From Pseudobdellovibrionaceae bacterium (GTDB taxonomy: Bacteria > Bdellovibrionota > Bdellovibrionia > Bdellovibrionales > Bdellovibrionaceae): DNA of 64,000 bases. Of the stretch, positions 9,043 through 18,716 are shown in pieces. The stretch covers positions 44,385 through 108,384 of the forward strand of contig JABWCN010000012.1 in assembly GCA_013359135.1 (NCBI GenBank), given 5' to 3'. Position 1 is the stretch's first letter. Each line of letters starts with the position of its first letter. Position numbers and translations under genes: made by a program. The notes beneath the pieces were generated by a model that did not search any database, was not told the origin of the DNA, and was given only the letters and a program-made list of their open reading frames with translations.

Positions 9043-9161
9043 GACAAAAGACAATGCAAATAACAAGAACCATCAAAGCTCTAATTAATTGATTTTAACA
9101 ACAAGAAATTGTCAAAAAAAAGAACATCGGTCTACAAAAAGGCGTCACTATTTGTACTTCT

Positions 9162-10370
9162 CTAAAAAGTAGTCACATCAATAGCTTCACTGAATGTTCT
9201 CCCTAGGGAATTAGAAAATGCAATAGCTTGAAAGCGATACCTTGTTTGAGGTTGTAGTCCGGTAACCAATATCGAGTGATTACGTCTGAGTAAATTGTCA
9301 GTTTGAGTTGTGGTTTTAATACCGGTGTCTAGATTTGTAACAAGCATCAAACCTGTAGAGTCGACATCAGTAGTCCAGCTAAAAGAGATATCTGTAGCTA
9401 ACTGCTCTACAACTTGGAAGTTACTTATAACAGGTGCTTCTCCTTGGTAACAGGCATTGAAATTAGAATCACTACTTGTTGAGGAAGTGTCTTGGTTGTT
9501 ATTTGGTAAGAGAAAGTTTTCAGGTGAAATAACTTTCCATCCTCTTGATGCTAGATCGTTCCAAGCTAATGGTTTAGAATCAAGATCGGGATCAAAAAAT
9601 AATTTATTACCTGCATGATTACAAAGAGGATCTGAGCCAGGGGTTGAGTTTGAAGAGACTTTTCTCCAGATTAACATGTTGGCAATATGATACTTGGGTC
9701 CCTGGTAATAATAAAGTTCCAAAGGAATCTGCGACTCACTAGTTATTTCAAGTAATCTGTTTGAACATTTCATTTTTGTTGGAGTGTCACCATCATTGTT
9801 TATAAGTGTTTCGAAGCTATTAGAAGTACTAGCAGGGTCTTTGATTTTGAGAACAGCACCATCATCTGATAGAATAGCTAATTCGTAAGTTCCAGGTTCT
9901 GATGTGTTTCCAAGGGTAAGTTGTGATTCCATTTTTAAAGCAAAGTATTCGATCAACTTTTCGTGATTGTCGTCCTCAATGCTCCCACCAGTTTCAATGG
10001 GAAATCCGGTGGAAAATAATCGAGTAGGAACATTAATAGAACTAAAAAAAAGATTCTGTTCAGAGTGAGTTGTATGCAGAAGATAGTCCATCACTGTGTA
10101 ATATCGCAATTGGCCTAATCCCCGATACCAAAGACTCGCCTTGATGCCGTGTTTTGGGCTTGGAACAGGATCTGTACTAAATGGATCACACACAAGTTTA
10201 TTCAAAGGAAATGAGTTTATATTATACTGAGACACTCCTAAAACTTCACTAGCAGAAGTGCTGGTTCCAGTTATATTTTCGTCATTCTGTTTGTTTTTAG
10301 TACAGGAAATTGTAAGTATAAAGAGACTAATTATAGCAAGTGTTTTATTAAGATGACTAAGCTTCTTCAT
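9162..10370 (-). CDS. Lipoprotein with PA14-like and fibronectin III-like domains
   Basis: A 402-residue predicted lipoprotein. The ATG at 10370 is preceded by GGAGGAC. The signal peptide ends in LTISC, so Cys23 is the lipid anchor. Residues about 60-220 look like a PA14-type carbohydrate-binding fold, with GIKASLWYRG at the start and the characteristic YELAILSDDGAVLKI strand. Residues about 305-402 look like a fibronectin type III or purple-acid-phosphatase-N-type domain (APVISNFQV ... TRYRFQAIAFS). Such proteins are usually surface adhesins or sugar-binding proteins. No catalytic motif is visible. It stands alone, with short AT-rich gaps on both sides. Confidence 0.75.
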   Translation of the reverse strand: MKKLSHLNKTLAIISLFILTISCTKNKQNDENITGTSTSASEVLGVSQYNINSFPLNKLVCDPFSTDPVPSPKHGIKASLWYRGLGQLRYYTVMDYLLHTTHSEQNLFFSSINVPTRLFSTGFPIETGGSIEDDNHEKLIEYFALKMESQLTLGNTSEPGTYELAILSDDGAVLKIKDPASTSNSFETLINNDGDTPTKMKCSNRLLEITSESQIPLELYYYQGPKYHIANMLIWRKVSSNSTPGSDPLCNHAGNKLFFDPDLDSKPLAWNDLASRGWKVISPENFLLPNNNQDTSSTSSDSNFNACYQGEAPVISNFQVVEQLATDISFSWTTDVDSTGLMLVTNLDTGIKTTTQTDNLLRRNHSILVTGLQPQTRYRFQAIAFSNSLGRTFSEAIDVTTF

Positions 10371-10594
10371 GAAGTCCTCCATAAAAAGAGTATCCAGTTT
10401 TAAGTATAAAGGAACTTATCTGGAAAACTCTCTTAAAAAGTGTATTTGCGGCTAAATGAAACTCTAAAAATTAGTCAAAAAAATGAATATTTCATTTTCA
10501 AATTTTGAAACATCTATAATTGAAATACCCTTATTCTTCTAGATAATTATTAAACAAAATGCTTTACTTTCAAATATTGATTTGAAGTTCTCTG

Positions 10595-11000
10595 TTATTG
10601 ACACTGTAATTTGGCAAAGCAGTCTCCATAGGAACAACTATAGCTCTGTATGACACAATTATAAGTCTTAATATATTTTACAAACTCTCTATATTCTAGG
10701 TTCATAGTTAAAGTGTTACTACAGCTCTTAATGAAATCTATTTTTTTATCTTCAAATTTTGGTAATTCAGATGCAGTTTGTTTAGTTAGTTTAACAAGAG
10801 AATTAAAGACAACTTGGCATTGTGAAACTTCTTTAGCTTTATTTTCATAATAAGTTATTGTTTGTTGTAAAGGATTCTTCACTCTTGATTGAAAATTGAA
10901 AGTTCCTATCGGAGAAAAAAGTCCAACAAGTTCTTCTCAAAGCATAGCTTAATTGAGTTAAAAGTAATAAAGAAGTGAAAGTTAACTTATTTAAATTCAT
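10595..11000 (-). pseudogene. Small secreted Cys-rich protein interrupted by a frameshift
   Basis: An ATG at 11000 with AAGGAGTC upstream opens a clear signal peptide, MNLNKLTFTSLLLLTQLSYA, but this frame stops at 10845-10847 after 51 codons. The +1 frame is open from just after the signal peptide (EELVGLFSP...) through to 10595 and encodes about 110 residues including five Cys, ending in YSCSYGDCFAKLQCQ. Joining them near GCTTTGAGAAGAAC, where one surplus base would explain the break, gives a sensible secreted protein of about 130 residues. Either the gene is recently inactivated, the sequence has an error, or there is recoding. A shorter product from the GTG at 10882 is possible but would lack export. 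Confidence 0.6.
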
Positions 11001-11142
11001 GATTGACTCCTTGCTTGTGTCTTAAGAAGGAGTATAAAACTACCGAATTATAAAATAAACTTTTTGAGATTGAAAGTGTTCCAGTTTTTGGAACACCAGC
11101 TGAGAATGAGATTAGAAATATTTTGATTACACTTGAAAGTGA

Positions 11143-12138
11143 TTAAGTTTGTCCCGCTAGGAGTAAGTATTTTTCCTCAATAGTGGAGACTTCAAGGCGA
11201 GTGGCAATTTCTTTTTCTTCCTGGGCGAGCAGAGTCGAGAGATATCTTTCGGTATAACTGGGAATAATCACGACGATATTTTTTCCTTGGAATTCTTTTT
11301 TTGATGCCACTTTGAGTGCTGCAGATACGGCCGCTCCTGAACTTATTCCAACGGGAATGCCCTCGAGTTTAATAATTTGTTTAGCTGTTTTAATAGCTTC
11401 TTGTGAAGAAATCGTCATGACCTCATCGACAATTTGAGGGTTGTAGTTTTTAGGGATAAAACCAGCACCAATCCCTTGGATTTTATGAGGAGAGGGTTTG
11501 CCTCCTGAAATCACCGGAGATTCTTCAGGCTCTACAGCAATAGTTTTAATTTTAGGATTTTTTTTCTTAAGTACGGTGGATACGCCGTTAATGGTTCCAC
11601 CAGTCCCAACGCCTGCAATAAAAACATCAACATGGCCATCGGTGTCTCTCCATATTTCTAAGGCAGTTGTTTCTTTATGAATTTCGGGATTTGCAGGGTT
11701 ACTGAATTGAGAAGGCATAAAAGAATTAGGGTTCTTTTCCTTAATTTCTAGAGCTTTAGCAACGGCTCCTTTCATTCCCAAGGATCCTGGGGTTAAGATC
11801 AATTTAGCCCCTAAGAGAAGAAGTAAAGTTCTTCTTTCCTGAGACATTGTTTCCGGCATTGTGAGAGTGAGAGAGTATCCTTTACTGGCGCACACAAAAG
11901 CTAAGGCAATCCCAGTATTGCCACTTGTTGGCTCGATAACTTCCATTCCAGGGCGGAGATCACCACTAAGTTCTGCAGTTTCTATCATATTAAGCCCGAT
12001 CCGATCTTTGACAGAGCCAAGAGGATTGAAAAATTCAAGTTTTAAAAAAATTTTTCCAGGCAAATCTTTCCCCAATCTTTTTAGTTGAACTAAGGGTGTT
12101 TGTCCTATGGTTTTGGTAATATCTTCGTAGACGCGCAT
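11143..12138 (-). CDS. cysK: Cysteine synthase (O-acetylserine sulfhydrylase)
   Basis: This PLP enzyme makes cysteine from O-acetylserine and sulfide in the cytoplasm. The 331-residue protein has the full fold-type II signature: IGQTPLVQL at the N-terminus, the PLP lysine in [12 protein letters not shown], the substrate loop [11 protein letters not shown], the phosphate loop [11 protein letters not shown], and [12 protein letters not shown]. It is about 20 residues longer than a typical CysK because of a C-terminal tail ([16 protein letters not shown]). The ATG at 12138 has AAGGAAA upstream. It appears monocistronic. A cystathionine beta-synthase-like or CysM role cannot be excluded, but the motifs favour CysK. 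Confidence 0.9.
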   Translation of the reverse strand: MRVYEDITKTIGQTPLVQLKRLGKDLPGKIFLKLEFFNPLGSVKDRIGLNMIETAELSGDLRPGMEVIEPTSGNTGIALAFVCASKGYSLTLTMPETMSQERRTLLLLLGAKLILTPGSLGMKGAVAKALEIKEKNPNSFMPSQFSNPANPEIHKETTALEIWRDTDGHVDVFIAGVGTGGTINGVSTVLKKKNPKIKTIAVEPEESPVISGGKPSPHKIQGIGAGFIPKNYNPQIVDEVMTISSQEAIKTAKQIIKLEGIPVGISSGAAVSAALKVASKKEFQGKNIVVIIPSYTERYLSTLLAQEEKEIATRLEVSTIEEKYLLLAGQT

Positions 12139-12358
12139 AAGTTTCCTTTGAAGAGAATGTTAGGAAATTATCCGATGAGCGAGCTGTTGAAGCAAATTGA
12201 TTTTAAGCATGACACAGAAGCTACTCGTTAAGTTTCTAAAGTAGATTCAAAAGTATTCTTATTCAGAAGTTTTGCTATGGATAAATCATTTTACTTCGAC
12301 TCTATTTTCCAGTAAGTTTAATTCAACAGACTCAATAGACTTAACAGCGAGTTAAAAT

Positions 12359-14164
12359 TTGATTAAAATAGATAGCTTCGAAAAAAAAGTTAATTTGATA
12401 ACTTTAATTATCTTTGTAACGATAATTTATTCTGTTTACAGAGAGTTTCAATCAGGAATGAGTCAGAGGGGTAATGAAGTTTTAAAACAATTCAATCAAA
12501 TTCACGCCAATTTAAGAACTGAATCGGAATTGATCACAAAATTTGTAGCCACTGGAAAAAAATATGCAGAGAACTATCTGCAATCTCGCCGTCAAGAGCA
12601 AAGTTCATGGTTTAAGGATTTAAAGTTTGATAAAAAGCTTGGTGGATATTATTTGAAGCCATCAGATCCTAACTATTTCTCCCAGAAAATGGGCAACTTA
12701 ACATCGACTCTTCATAATTTACATCAAGATCCTGAGAAAAAAGTAGAAATTAATATGGTTTTGAATTTGGGTTCTTTTTTAGCAGCAACACTTTCAGAAG
12801 TAAAAGCTTCTCCATGGTTTTATTATACAAGCAGTGATTTTATTTATTTGGCTCCATATGTACCACCGACTGATTTTTTCTTTTCAAAGGACCTTTTAAA
12901 GGAGAAAGATTTCTATAGAATGGCAACTCCAGAAATGAATCCAGAGCGTAAAGGGTTTTGGACTTCTGTGTATGAAGATGCGGCTGGTTTGGGGTTAATG
13001 ATCACTTATTCAGAGCCGGTTTATTTTGATAATAAATTTAAGGGTGCCATTTCTATGGATGTCACTTTAGACCAGTTTAATAATGCAATAAAAAATTCTG
13101 ATCTATCGATTGGTACTATGGTGTTATATAATCGTCAAAATCAGGTTTTGGCAGAGCCATCAAGGGTAGCCTCAAGGGATAGCAAAATTTCCAAGGCAAG
13201 TGAAATTGTTCCAGTCAAGCTACAGGCAATGGCTGGAGGTGTGAAAAACGAAAAGTTGCAGAGCTTGGTTAAATTAGATGCTAATTTTGTTTATTTTGAA
13301 GATTTTCCTGAGTTGGCAGCTACCTTAGTTTTTTTTGTTCCAGCAAGTGATTTAGTGATTATCACTTTAAAGAAAATGTCTGGTGTTATTGTTGTTTCAC
13401 TGCTTTGTTTTTGGTTATTATTTTGGTTAAGACGTACTTTTTTAAATGATTTAGTGATGCAGCAAAACTTTATTGAAAATGCTAAAATGTCAGCTCTGGG
13501 CAGAATGGCAGCAGGGATGGCTCATGAAATAAATAATCCATTGGCTATTATTGTTGGTAAGACCAATGTTCTAAAAAGATTAGTAGATTCTGGTGGAGTA
13601 CTTGATTTAGCCATTTTGAGTCAACACCTTGAGAAGATTTTATCTACAGCTAATCGGATTACTAAAATTATAAACAGCCTAAGATCCTTTTCAAGAAAAG
13701 CAGATCAAGATCCTTTTTTTGAGGTGAACTTAAAAGATTGGCTTAATGAGACATTAGTTCTTTGCAAACAAACTTTAGCCTCAGAGGAGATTTCTTTGGA
13801 GGTAGATGATGTGCCTTCGGTCACCATTCAAGCTAGAGAGTCTCAACTTTCTCAGGTATTAATAAATTTAATAAATAATAGTGCGGATGCAGTTAAAAAT
13901 AGACCAGCTAAGTTCATTAAAATTTCATTTACTCAGTCAAAGAGTCAATTATCAATTTATATACGTGATTCTGGCGATAAGATTCCTAAAGAGGTTCAGG
14001 GAAGACTCATGGAGCCATTCTTTACGACCAAACCTCCAGGTGTTGGGACAGGACTTGGCCTTTCCATCTCTCTGACCATTATGAAAGAACACGGTGGTAA
14101 TATTAAATATCTACCAGAAGATCCTTTAACTTGTTTTGTAATTGAAATTCCTTTAAAAACCTAA
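12359..14164 (+). CDS. Membrane sensor histidine kinase with a dCache-type sensor domain
   Basis: A 601-residue two-component sensor kinase. An N-terminal membrane segment (about 10-28) and a second at about 338-358 enclose a periplasmic double-Cache-like domain (motifs WFYYTSSDFIYLAPY, GFWTSVYEDAAGLGLMITYSEPV). The cytoplasmic part has the H-box MAHEINNPLAII (His389 is the phosphoacceptor), the N-box QVLINLINNSADAV, a D-box with DSGDKIP, and the G-box TGLGLSISLTIMKEHGG. This is the NtrB/ZraS-like class. No response regulator gene is adjacent, so it is an orphan; its partner and signal are unknown. The only start is a TTG with a weak ribosome site, so the true start could be slightly downstream. 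Confidence 0.9.
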   Translation: MIKIDSFEKKVNLITLIIFVTIIYSVYREFQSGMSQRGNEVLKQFNQIHANLRTESELITKFVATGKKYAENYLQSRRQEQSSWFKDLKFDKKLGGYYLKPSDPNYFSQKMGNLTSTLHNLHQDPEKKVEINMVLNLGSFLAATLSEVKASPWFYYTSSDFIYLAPYVPPTDFFFSKDLLKEKDFYRMATPEMNPERKGFWTSVYEDAAGLGLMITYSEPVYFDNKFKGAISMDVTLDQFNNAIKNSDLSIGTMVLYNRQNQVLAEPSRVASRDSKISKASEIVPVKLQAMAGGVKNEKLQSLVKLDANFVYFEDFPELAATLVFFVPASDLVIITLKKMSGVIVVSLLCFWLLFWLRRTFLNDLVMQQNFIENAKMSALGRMAAGMAHEINNPLAIIVGKTNVLKRLVDSGGVLDLAILSQHLEKILSTANRITKIINSLRSFSRKADQDPFFEVNLKDWLNETLVLCKQTLASEEISLEVDDVPSVTIQARESQLSQVLINLINNSADAVKNRPAKFIKISFTQSKSQLSIYIRDSGDKIPKEVQGRLMEPFFTTKPPGVGTGLGLSISLTIMKEHGGNIKYLPEDPLTCFVIEIPLKT

Positions 14165-14392
14165 CTTTATTGATTCTATTTTTTAAATCTTTATTTGGAT
14201 TTAAAAAATATTTCTTTCCTTTTTGAATTATTTGAATATTTATTTGTCAGTTACTTTTTCCTTAGTTTCAATTTGAGATAGTTTTTAATTTTATATTTTT
14301 TTTTCAACAAAATTCAAATTAATTCCGTTAAGATGAAATCTGAGTTAGGGGATTTGGGCGTTTAAAATTTAACGTCTTCATTTAAATTTTCC

Positions 14393-16267
14393 ATGGGGGA
14401 ATCAGTGAAATTGACTTTGAAGTTAAAATTAATTGTGGCAGCCTCTTTTGTCACGACAACAGTTTTTTTTAATAACTGTTCAAAGACTTCCTCAACAAGT
14501 AGCAGTGTAGCGAATGTTTCTAGCGACAATATGAGAGATGCTCTTGGTGAGGCCAATCCTGGAGTTGGTAATGGTGGTCAGCCAGGTCAGCCAACTGATG
14601 AATCAGATTTATTTGTGAGAAATATATCTATTCCAGTTAATCTTTCACAGACTCCTGATGCAACTAATAAGGTGAAGTTACTTTTAGTTGTAGATAACTC
14701 AAAGACAATGCGTCTAGTTCATGAGAGGCTTTCTCAATCCTTAGATTCTTTAATTAGACCGTTGAGAAATTTTCAAACTGAAATTAAAATTATTACAACA
14801 TCTGAAATTATGTCGACTTCTCCAGGTGAAGAGTTAGAAGCTCAAGGTTTTAGTTATAATAGTTGGACGTATCCGATAGGATCTAAACCTAATAACGAAG
14901 AAGCTCGTATCTTAAAGGCGACTCCTAATGAAACTTTTGGAATTTATTCTTACGGTGAGTATCACTTTTTGAACTCTAGATATAGAGTTCAAATCTCACC
15001 AGCAGATCCAGATATTGATAGTAAGTTACTAAACTTAAAGAATATGATACTAAATATTTCACAGCAAACTAATGGTTCTTCGCGAGAGCAAGGTTTGTGT
15101 AATATTCTTTTGGCTCTTCATGATAGGGGGCCTAATCAGTTTTTTGAAAAAAATGATACTGCTGGTATTCTTTTATTAAGTGATGAAAACGACCAGTCCT
15201 ATTGGAATCGTTTAGATACCACAGAGAATCGAGTGTCTTGTCGTAACCGTTACATTCATGGAAATTTGGAGGATAAAACTTTGAATCAAGTGGTATACAC
15301 GGATTCAGTGAATTTTAATATTTATTCTGCCAGGTTTCAGATTACATATTATTATAATAATGATGGAGCTATAGAGAAAAGGAACCGTGGGGATAATGGA
15401 GGTTTTCCATTACCATATTCCTCTTATTCCCATTTTGTTGATGATTTAAATAGAAATGGTTCCATAGCTTGTCCAGCAGATTTTTTTAATAATACGATAT
15501 TAAAAGGCATTCCATCGATAGAGAACGGAACTAATATTGAGGTTTCTGGTTGTAGTGTAATCCCAAGTTGGACTGCTTTGTATAACTTTGCTCCTACGGA
15601 AAATAATGTTTGCTCTGGGGCATTTAAAAAGGGTGAGCGTACGTATGCCAGTTTTGAAGAGTATGTAAGGCTAGAAAAAAATGCGATTCTAGTTCCTGGA
15701 AGTTGTAGCCACTATAAAGAAGTGCGTTCACCAAACAGAGGCTTTGGAAGTTTTTTTCTATTGGGTTCAGAAGACTCTGAAACCAATAGAGAGAGAATTA
15801 CCAATCTAAAAGAGTCACAAACTTCCATTAAGAAAGCTATTCTTAATCAGGCTCAAAGACTTTTTGGTAAAGAGAAGTTCTTCATGGGTAATCTAGTTCA
15901 CAGAGACTCTACTTGTATAACGGACCCTGTTGAACAGTCTCTTGGTATTGATTACGAGACTTTGTTTAAAGACACTTTCCTTGCAGATCGTGTGTTGAAT
16001 GAGTCTATTTGTAAGCAAGATTTTACTCCTGTCCTTCAGAATCTTTCTTCGGGGATAGCAACGACTGTTCTTAGAACATATAATATAAATGGTTTAAAGC
16101 CTTATGAAGTCATCAGTAAAATATTGATACAATCTTCGAATGGATCTAGAGTCTTGCTGAACTCGAGTCAATATTTAATCAAGGACACTAAAATTACTTT
16201 GAGCACTGAAGTTGCTTTGGCTGACGGAGACAGTGTTATAGTTCAAGTGTTTAGCATTCCAGAATAA
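14393..16267 (+). CDS. Lipoprotein with a VWA-like domain
   Basis: A 624-residue predicted lipoprotein. The signal peptide ends VFFNNC, with Cys29 as lipid anchor; this F-N-N-C-S form recurs in lipoproteins of this genome (compare FTNCS at 62560). Residues 95-105 read KLLLVVDNSKTM, which fits a von Willebrand A beta strand with a MIDAS-like DxSxT (Asp101, Ser103, Thr105). Further on, GILLLSDENDQS resembles the later metal-site strand. The C-terminal 90 residues may be a separate beta domain. An alternative GTG start at 14405 has GGGGGA four bases upstream, so either start is possible. Probably an envelope or surface adhesion protein; function is inferred only from the fold. Confidence 0.75.
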   Translation: MGESVKLTLKLKLIVAASFVTTTVFFNNCSKTSSTSSSVANVSSDNMRDALGEANPGVGNGGQPGQPTDESDLFVRNISIPVNLSQTPDATNKVKLLLVVDNSKTMRLVHERLSQSLDSLIRPLRNFQTEIKIITTSEIMSTSPGEELEAQGFSYNSWTYPIGSKPNNEEARILKATPNETFGIYSYGEYHFLNSRYRVQISPADPDIDSKLLNLKNMILNISQQTNGSSREQGLCNILLALHDRGPNQFFEKNDTAGILLLSDENDQSYWNRLDTTENRVSCRNRYIHGNLEDKTLNQVVYTDSVNFNIYSARFQITYYYNNDGAIEKRNRGDNGGFPLPYSSYSHFVDDLNRNGSIACPADFFNNTILKGIPSIENGTNIEVSGCSVIPSWTALYNFAPTENNVCSGAFKKGERTYASFEEYVRLEKNAILVPGSCSHYKEVRSPNRGFGSFFLLGSEDSETNRERITNLKESQTSIKKAILNQAQRLFGKEKFFMGNLVHRDSTCITDPVEQSLGIDYETLFKDTFLADRVLNESICKQDFTPVLQNLSSGIATTVLRTYNINGLKPYEVISKILIQSSNGSRVLLNSSQYLIKDTKITLSTEVALADGDSVIVQVFSIPE

Positions 16268-16274
16268 GTAACAA

Positions 16275-17591
16275 TTATTTGACCAAGTACTCTTTCCACT
16301 TGGTCAAAAGATTTGTTGTTAAGTGAGTATAACAAATAGTTCCTTCGCTAGCAGTTTCTTTGCGTAGAATTCGAGTATCTCTGTCTAGATCGTAAATTTT
16401 GTGTTCTGCTATTTTTGGGAAAAAAAGTTGTACTGACTCTTGAAGTTCTGCTAACGATTCAACCATCATCGTCTTAAGTTGTTCGATTCCTTCACCTGTC
16501 AGAGCACTTACAAAAACTCTAGGGTGTTGTTTTACTCGAAAGGCCTTATCTGGAGATGCGACATCTGTTTTATTAAAAACATGAATGATTTTTTTATTTT
16601 GCCATTGAAACTCTTCAATCAATTTATCTACCACCTCAATTTGTCTTGTCATATTTGGTGAGGATAAATCGATGACATGGAGTAAAACATCAGCTTCACC
16701 TGATTCTTCGAGGGTTGCTTTAAAAGCCTCAATGAGTTGAGGGGGAAGTTTTCTAATAAAACCAACAGTATCAGTCATAACTGCTGGAGGTCCATCAGGT
16801 AAAAATATTTTCCTTGTCGTTGGATCAAGAGTTGCAAAAACTTGGTTTTTGGAGAGCACTTGTGAGCCAGTAAGACGATTTAATAAGGAGCTTTTTCCTG
16901 AGTTAGTGTAGCCGATTAAAGCAAAACTGGGAATTTCATGACGTCGTCGCGAGAGCCTATGTTGGGCTCGATTTTTTCTGACGCCATCAAGTTTTTTCTT
17001 AATTTGGGAAACTCGTTCACGAATACGTCGTCGATCATTTTCAAGAGCTGTTTCTCCAGGACCTCTTGTTCCAATACCACCACCCTGACGAGATAAAGAT
17101 CCTAACCAAGCATCCACCATGCGTGGCATTTGATCTAGAAGTTTAGCAAGTTCTACTTGAAGTTTTCCTTCAAATGTTTGGGCTCTTTGTGAAAAGATAT
17201 CTAAAATAATTTGATTACGATCAAGCACTTTAACGCCAATAGCTGTTTCAAGGTTTCTAGCTTGAACTCCTGAAATAAGATGATCAATAACAACGTACTC
17301 AGCTCCAGAGTCTTGAACCATTTCTTTAATTTCTAGAACTTTGCCACTTCCGATAAGGGTAGCAGGATTCCATTGGTTTAGAATCTGAGTCAATGATCCA
17401 ACAATAATACCACCTGCTGCCGTTACTAATTCTTCCAGCTCTAAAAGATTTTCTTTAATTTCTAAGAGTGACTCTGACTTTAGACCAACCCCAACCACTA
17501 TGGTGTTGTGACTTTGGAACAATCTTAATTTATTTTGTGAGCTATCTATTTGAAATCCCCTTTGGAATTGTAAATTGAGTTTAACGCTCAA
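16275..17591 (-). CDS. hflX: Ribosome-associated GTPase HflX
   Basis: HflX is a GTPase that splits or rescues stalled ribosomes, notably under heat stress. The 438-residue protein has the HflX-specific N-terminal domain (AGGIIVGSLTQ, NPATLIGSGKVLEI, VKVLDRNQIILDIFSQRAQT), the linker signature RQGGGIGTRGPGETALENDRR, and then the G domain: G1 GYTNSGKSSLL, G3 DTVGFIRKLP, G4 NKTD. The start is a TTG with no clear ribosome site; upstream alternatives are absent. A ten-base inverted repeat (16279-16288 with 16298-16307) lies within its last codons, just inside the stop. The gene is convergent with the VWA-like lipoprotein, seven bases away. Confidence 0.95.
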   Translation of the reverse strand: MSVKLNLQFQRGFQIDSSQNKLRLFQSHNTIVVGVGLKSESLLEIKENLLELEELVTAAGGIIVGSLTQILNQWNPATLIGSGKVLEIKEMVQDSGAEYVVIDHLISGVQARNLETAIGVKVLDRNQIILDIFSQRAQTFEGKLQVELAKLLDQMPRMVDAWLGSLSRQGGGIGTRGPGETALENDRRRIRERVSQIKKKLDGVRKNRAQHRLSRRRHEIPSFALIGYTNSGKSSLLNRLTGSQVLSKNQVFATLDPTTRKIFLPDGPPAVMTDTVGFIRKLPPQLIEAFKATLEESGEADVLLHVIDLSSPNMTRQIEVVDKLIEEFQWQNKKIIHVFNKTDVASPDKAFRVKQHPRVFVSALTGEGIEQLKTMMVESLAELQESVQLFFPKIAEHKIYDLDRDTRILRKETASEGTICYTHLTTNLLTKWKEYLVK

Positions 17592-17747
17592 GAAGTAGAT
17601 AATACAACCTATCTTCTATCCTATGTTGATTATAAACTATAATTTCATAGAAAATAAATAAAATTTTTCTTATGGAAGAAATAAAAATAGGGTCATTAAA
17701 ATTATAACAAAAGTTAAAAAGTGAGCAGAAGGTTGTCTTGGAGTCTC

Positions 17748-18716
17748 TTAGATTGAAACTTTATAGGCTTTTTTATTGAAACTGTTGGTTTCGTCGACTT
17801 CAAAAACTTCCATTTTATAGGAATTAGCAGTAAAGCGTTTAGGCTTTGAAGGATTATGGTGACCAATAAGGCTCTCGATCCAGTTAACGCAAAATAAAGG
17901 GCTTTGATCGAAAATTAAATGTTCTCCGTCTTCAATTCGTAGCCAGGTGCATTTTTTCTCTTCTGGTAGTCGATCCCAGGTTTCTTGATATAAAGACTTG
18001 GGAACTAAAGTGTCGTGGTCTACGGTAATTAGGTGTACAGCATGGCTTGGTAGGCTTTGAAAAAAATGAAAAGCATTGAAAGGCATAATACCTTCGGTAA
18101 GCTGAATAGAAATTTGTCGTTTGTGTCCGTCTGGGATTTTGTTAGAAAATCTGTAGTTCATATATTCGCGCATCATTTTTTGATAGGCCTGATCAAAAAT
18201 CATCATACTAGGACGAAGTGGAGTTACATTTTTAAAAAAATTAATTTGCCCAGCCCATAGACGTTGCAAGGGGAATGCTAGATCAAGGCGAATGATGTAT
18301 GGCAAAAAAAGAATCAGTTTTTTGATTTTATAGGGAAACAAAGAAGCAAAGCGAATGGCGATACCGCCACCATAGGAAAATCCAACCAAGTGAAAGTTTT
18401 TTTTAATTTCTAAAAAATCAATTAGCTCTTTAATTCCATCAGCTTGTTGTTCGGCGCTGATGCGATAGTCAAAAAAAATGTCGGTGAGTGCTTCTTCTTT
18501 TTCAAGAGACTTGCCTTGGCCTATCATGTCGATAAACAAAAAAGAATGTGAAGTTTTAAAATAAGTTTTTATATGAGACCAAGATTCAATGGAATCGCTG
18601 AGGCCATTTAAAAAAACAATTAAATCACCACTGGATTTAGTTGATTCATCTAAAGTTTCATACTCGTAGTAAAGCTCTCGTTCTTGAGTCGTTTTAAAAA
18701 AACTTTTTTTTATCAT
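17748..18716 (-). CDS. Alpha/beta hydrolase of the PHA operon
   Basis: A 322-residue cytoplasmic alpha/beta hydrolase. The nucleophile elbow is GFSYGGG, the acid is probably in VDHDTLVP and the catalytic His in EDGEHLIFDQ, in the usual order. Its start codon overlaps the stop of phaC by one base (TAATG), so it is almost certainly co-expressed with the polymer synthase. It could be an intracellular PHA depolymerase, a thioesterase or an esterase that releases hydroxyacids; the sequence does not settle which. No signal peptide is present. Confidence 0.8.
   Translation of the reverse strand: MIKKSFFKTTQERELYYEYETLDESTKSSGDLIVFLNGLSDSIESWSHIKTYFKTSHSFLFIDMIGQGKSLEKEEALTDIFFDYRISAEQQADGIKELIDFLEIKKNFHLVGFSYGGGIAIRFASLFPYKIKKLILFLPYIIRLDLAFPLQRLWAGQINFFKNVTPLRPSMMIFDQAYQKMMREYMNYRFSNKIPDGHKRQISIQLTEGIMPFNAFHFFQSLPSHAVHLITVDHDTLVPKSLYQETWDRLPEEKKCTWLRIEDGEHLIFDQSPLFCVNWIESLIGHHNPSKPKRFTANSYKMEVFEVDETNSFNKKAYKVSI

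Noticed and set aside
10940..10965. Programmed +1 frameshifting of the prfB type in the small secreted gene
   Set aside because: The zero frame has no slow stop codon at the shift point and no upstream ribosome-like stimulator was seen. An indel is simpler.
16279..16307. Inverted repeat TTGACCAAGT / ACTTGGTCAA as a terminator for hflX or the VWA-like gene
   Set aside because: No T-run follows on either strand and the repeat lies within the hflX coding end, so I only mention it in the hflX entry.
17748..18716. Naming the PHA-operon hydrolase phaZ
   Set aside because: The catalytic triad is visible, but nothing specific to intracellular depolymerases; a thioesterase role is equally likely.
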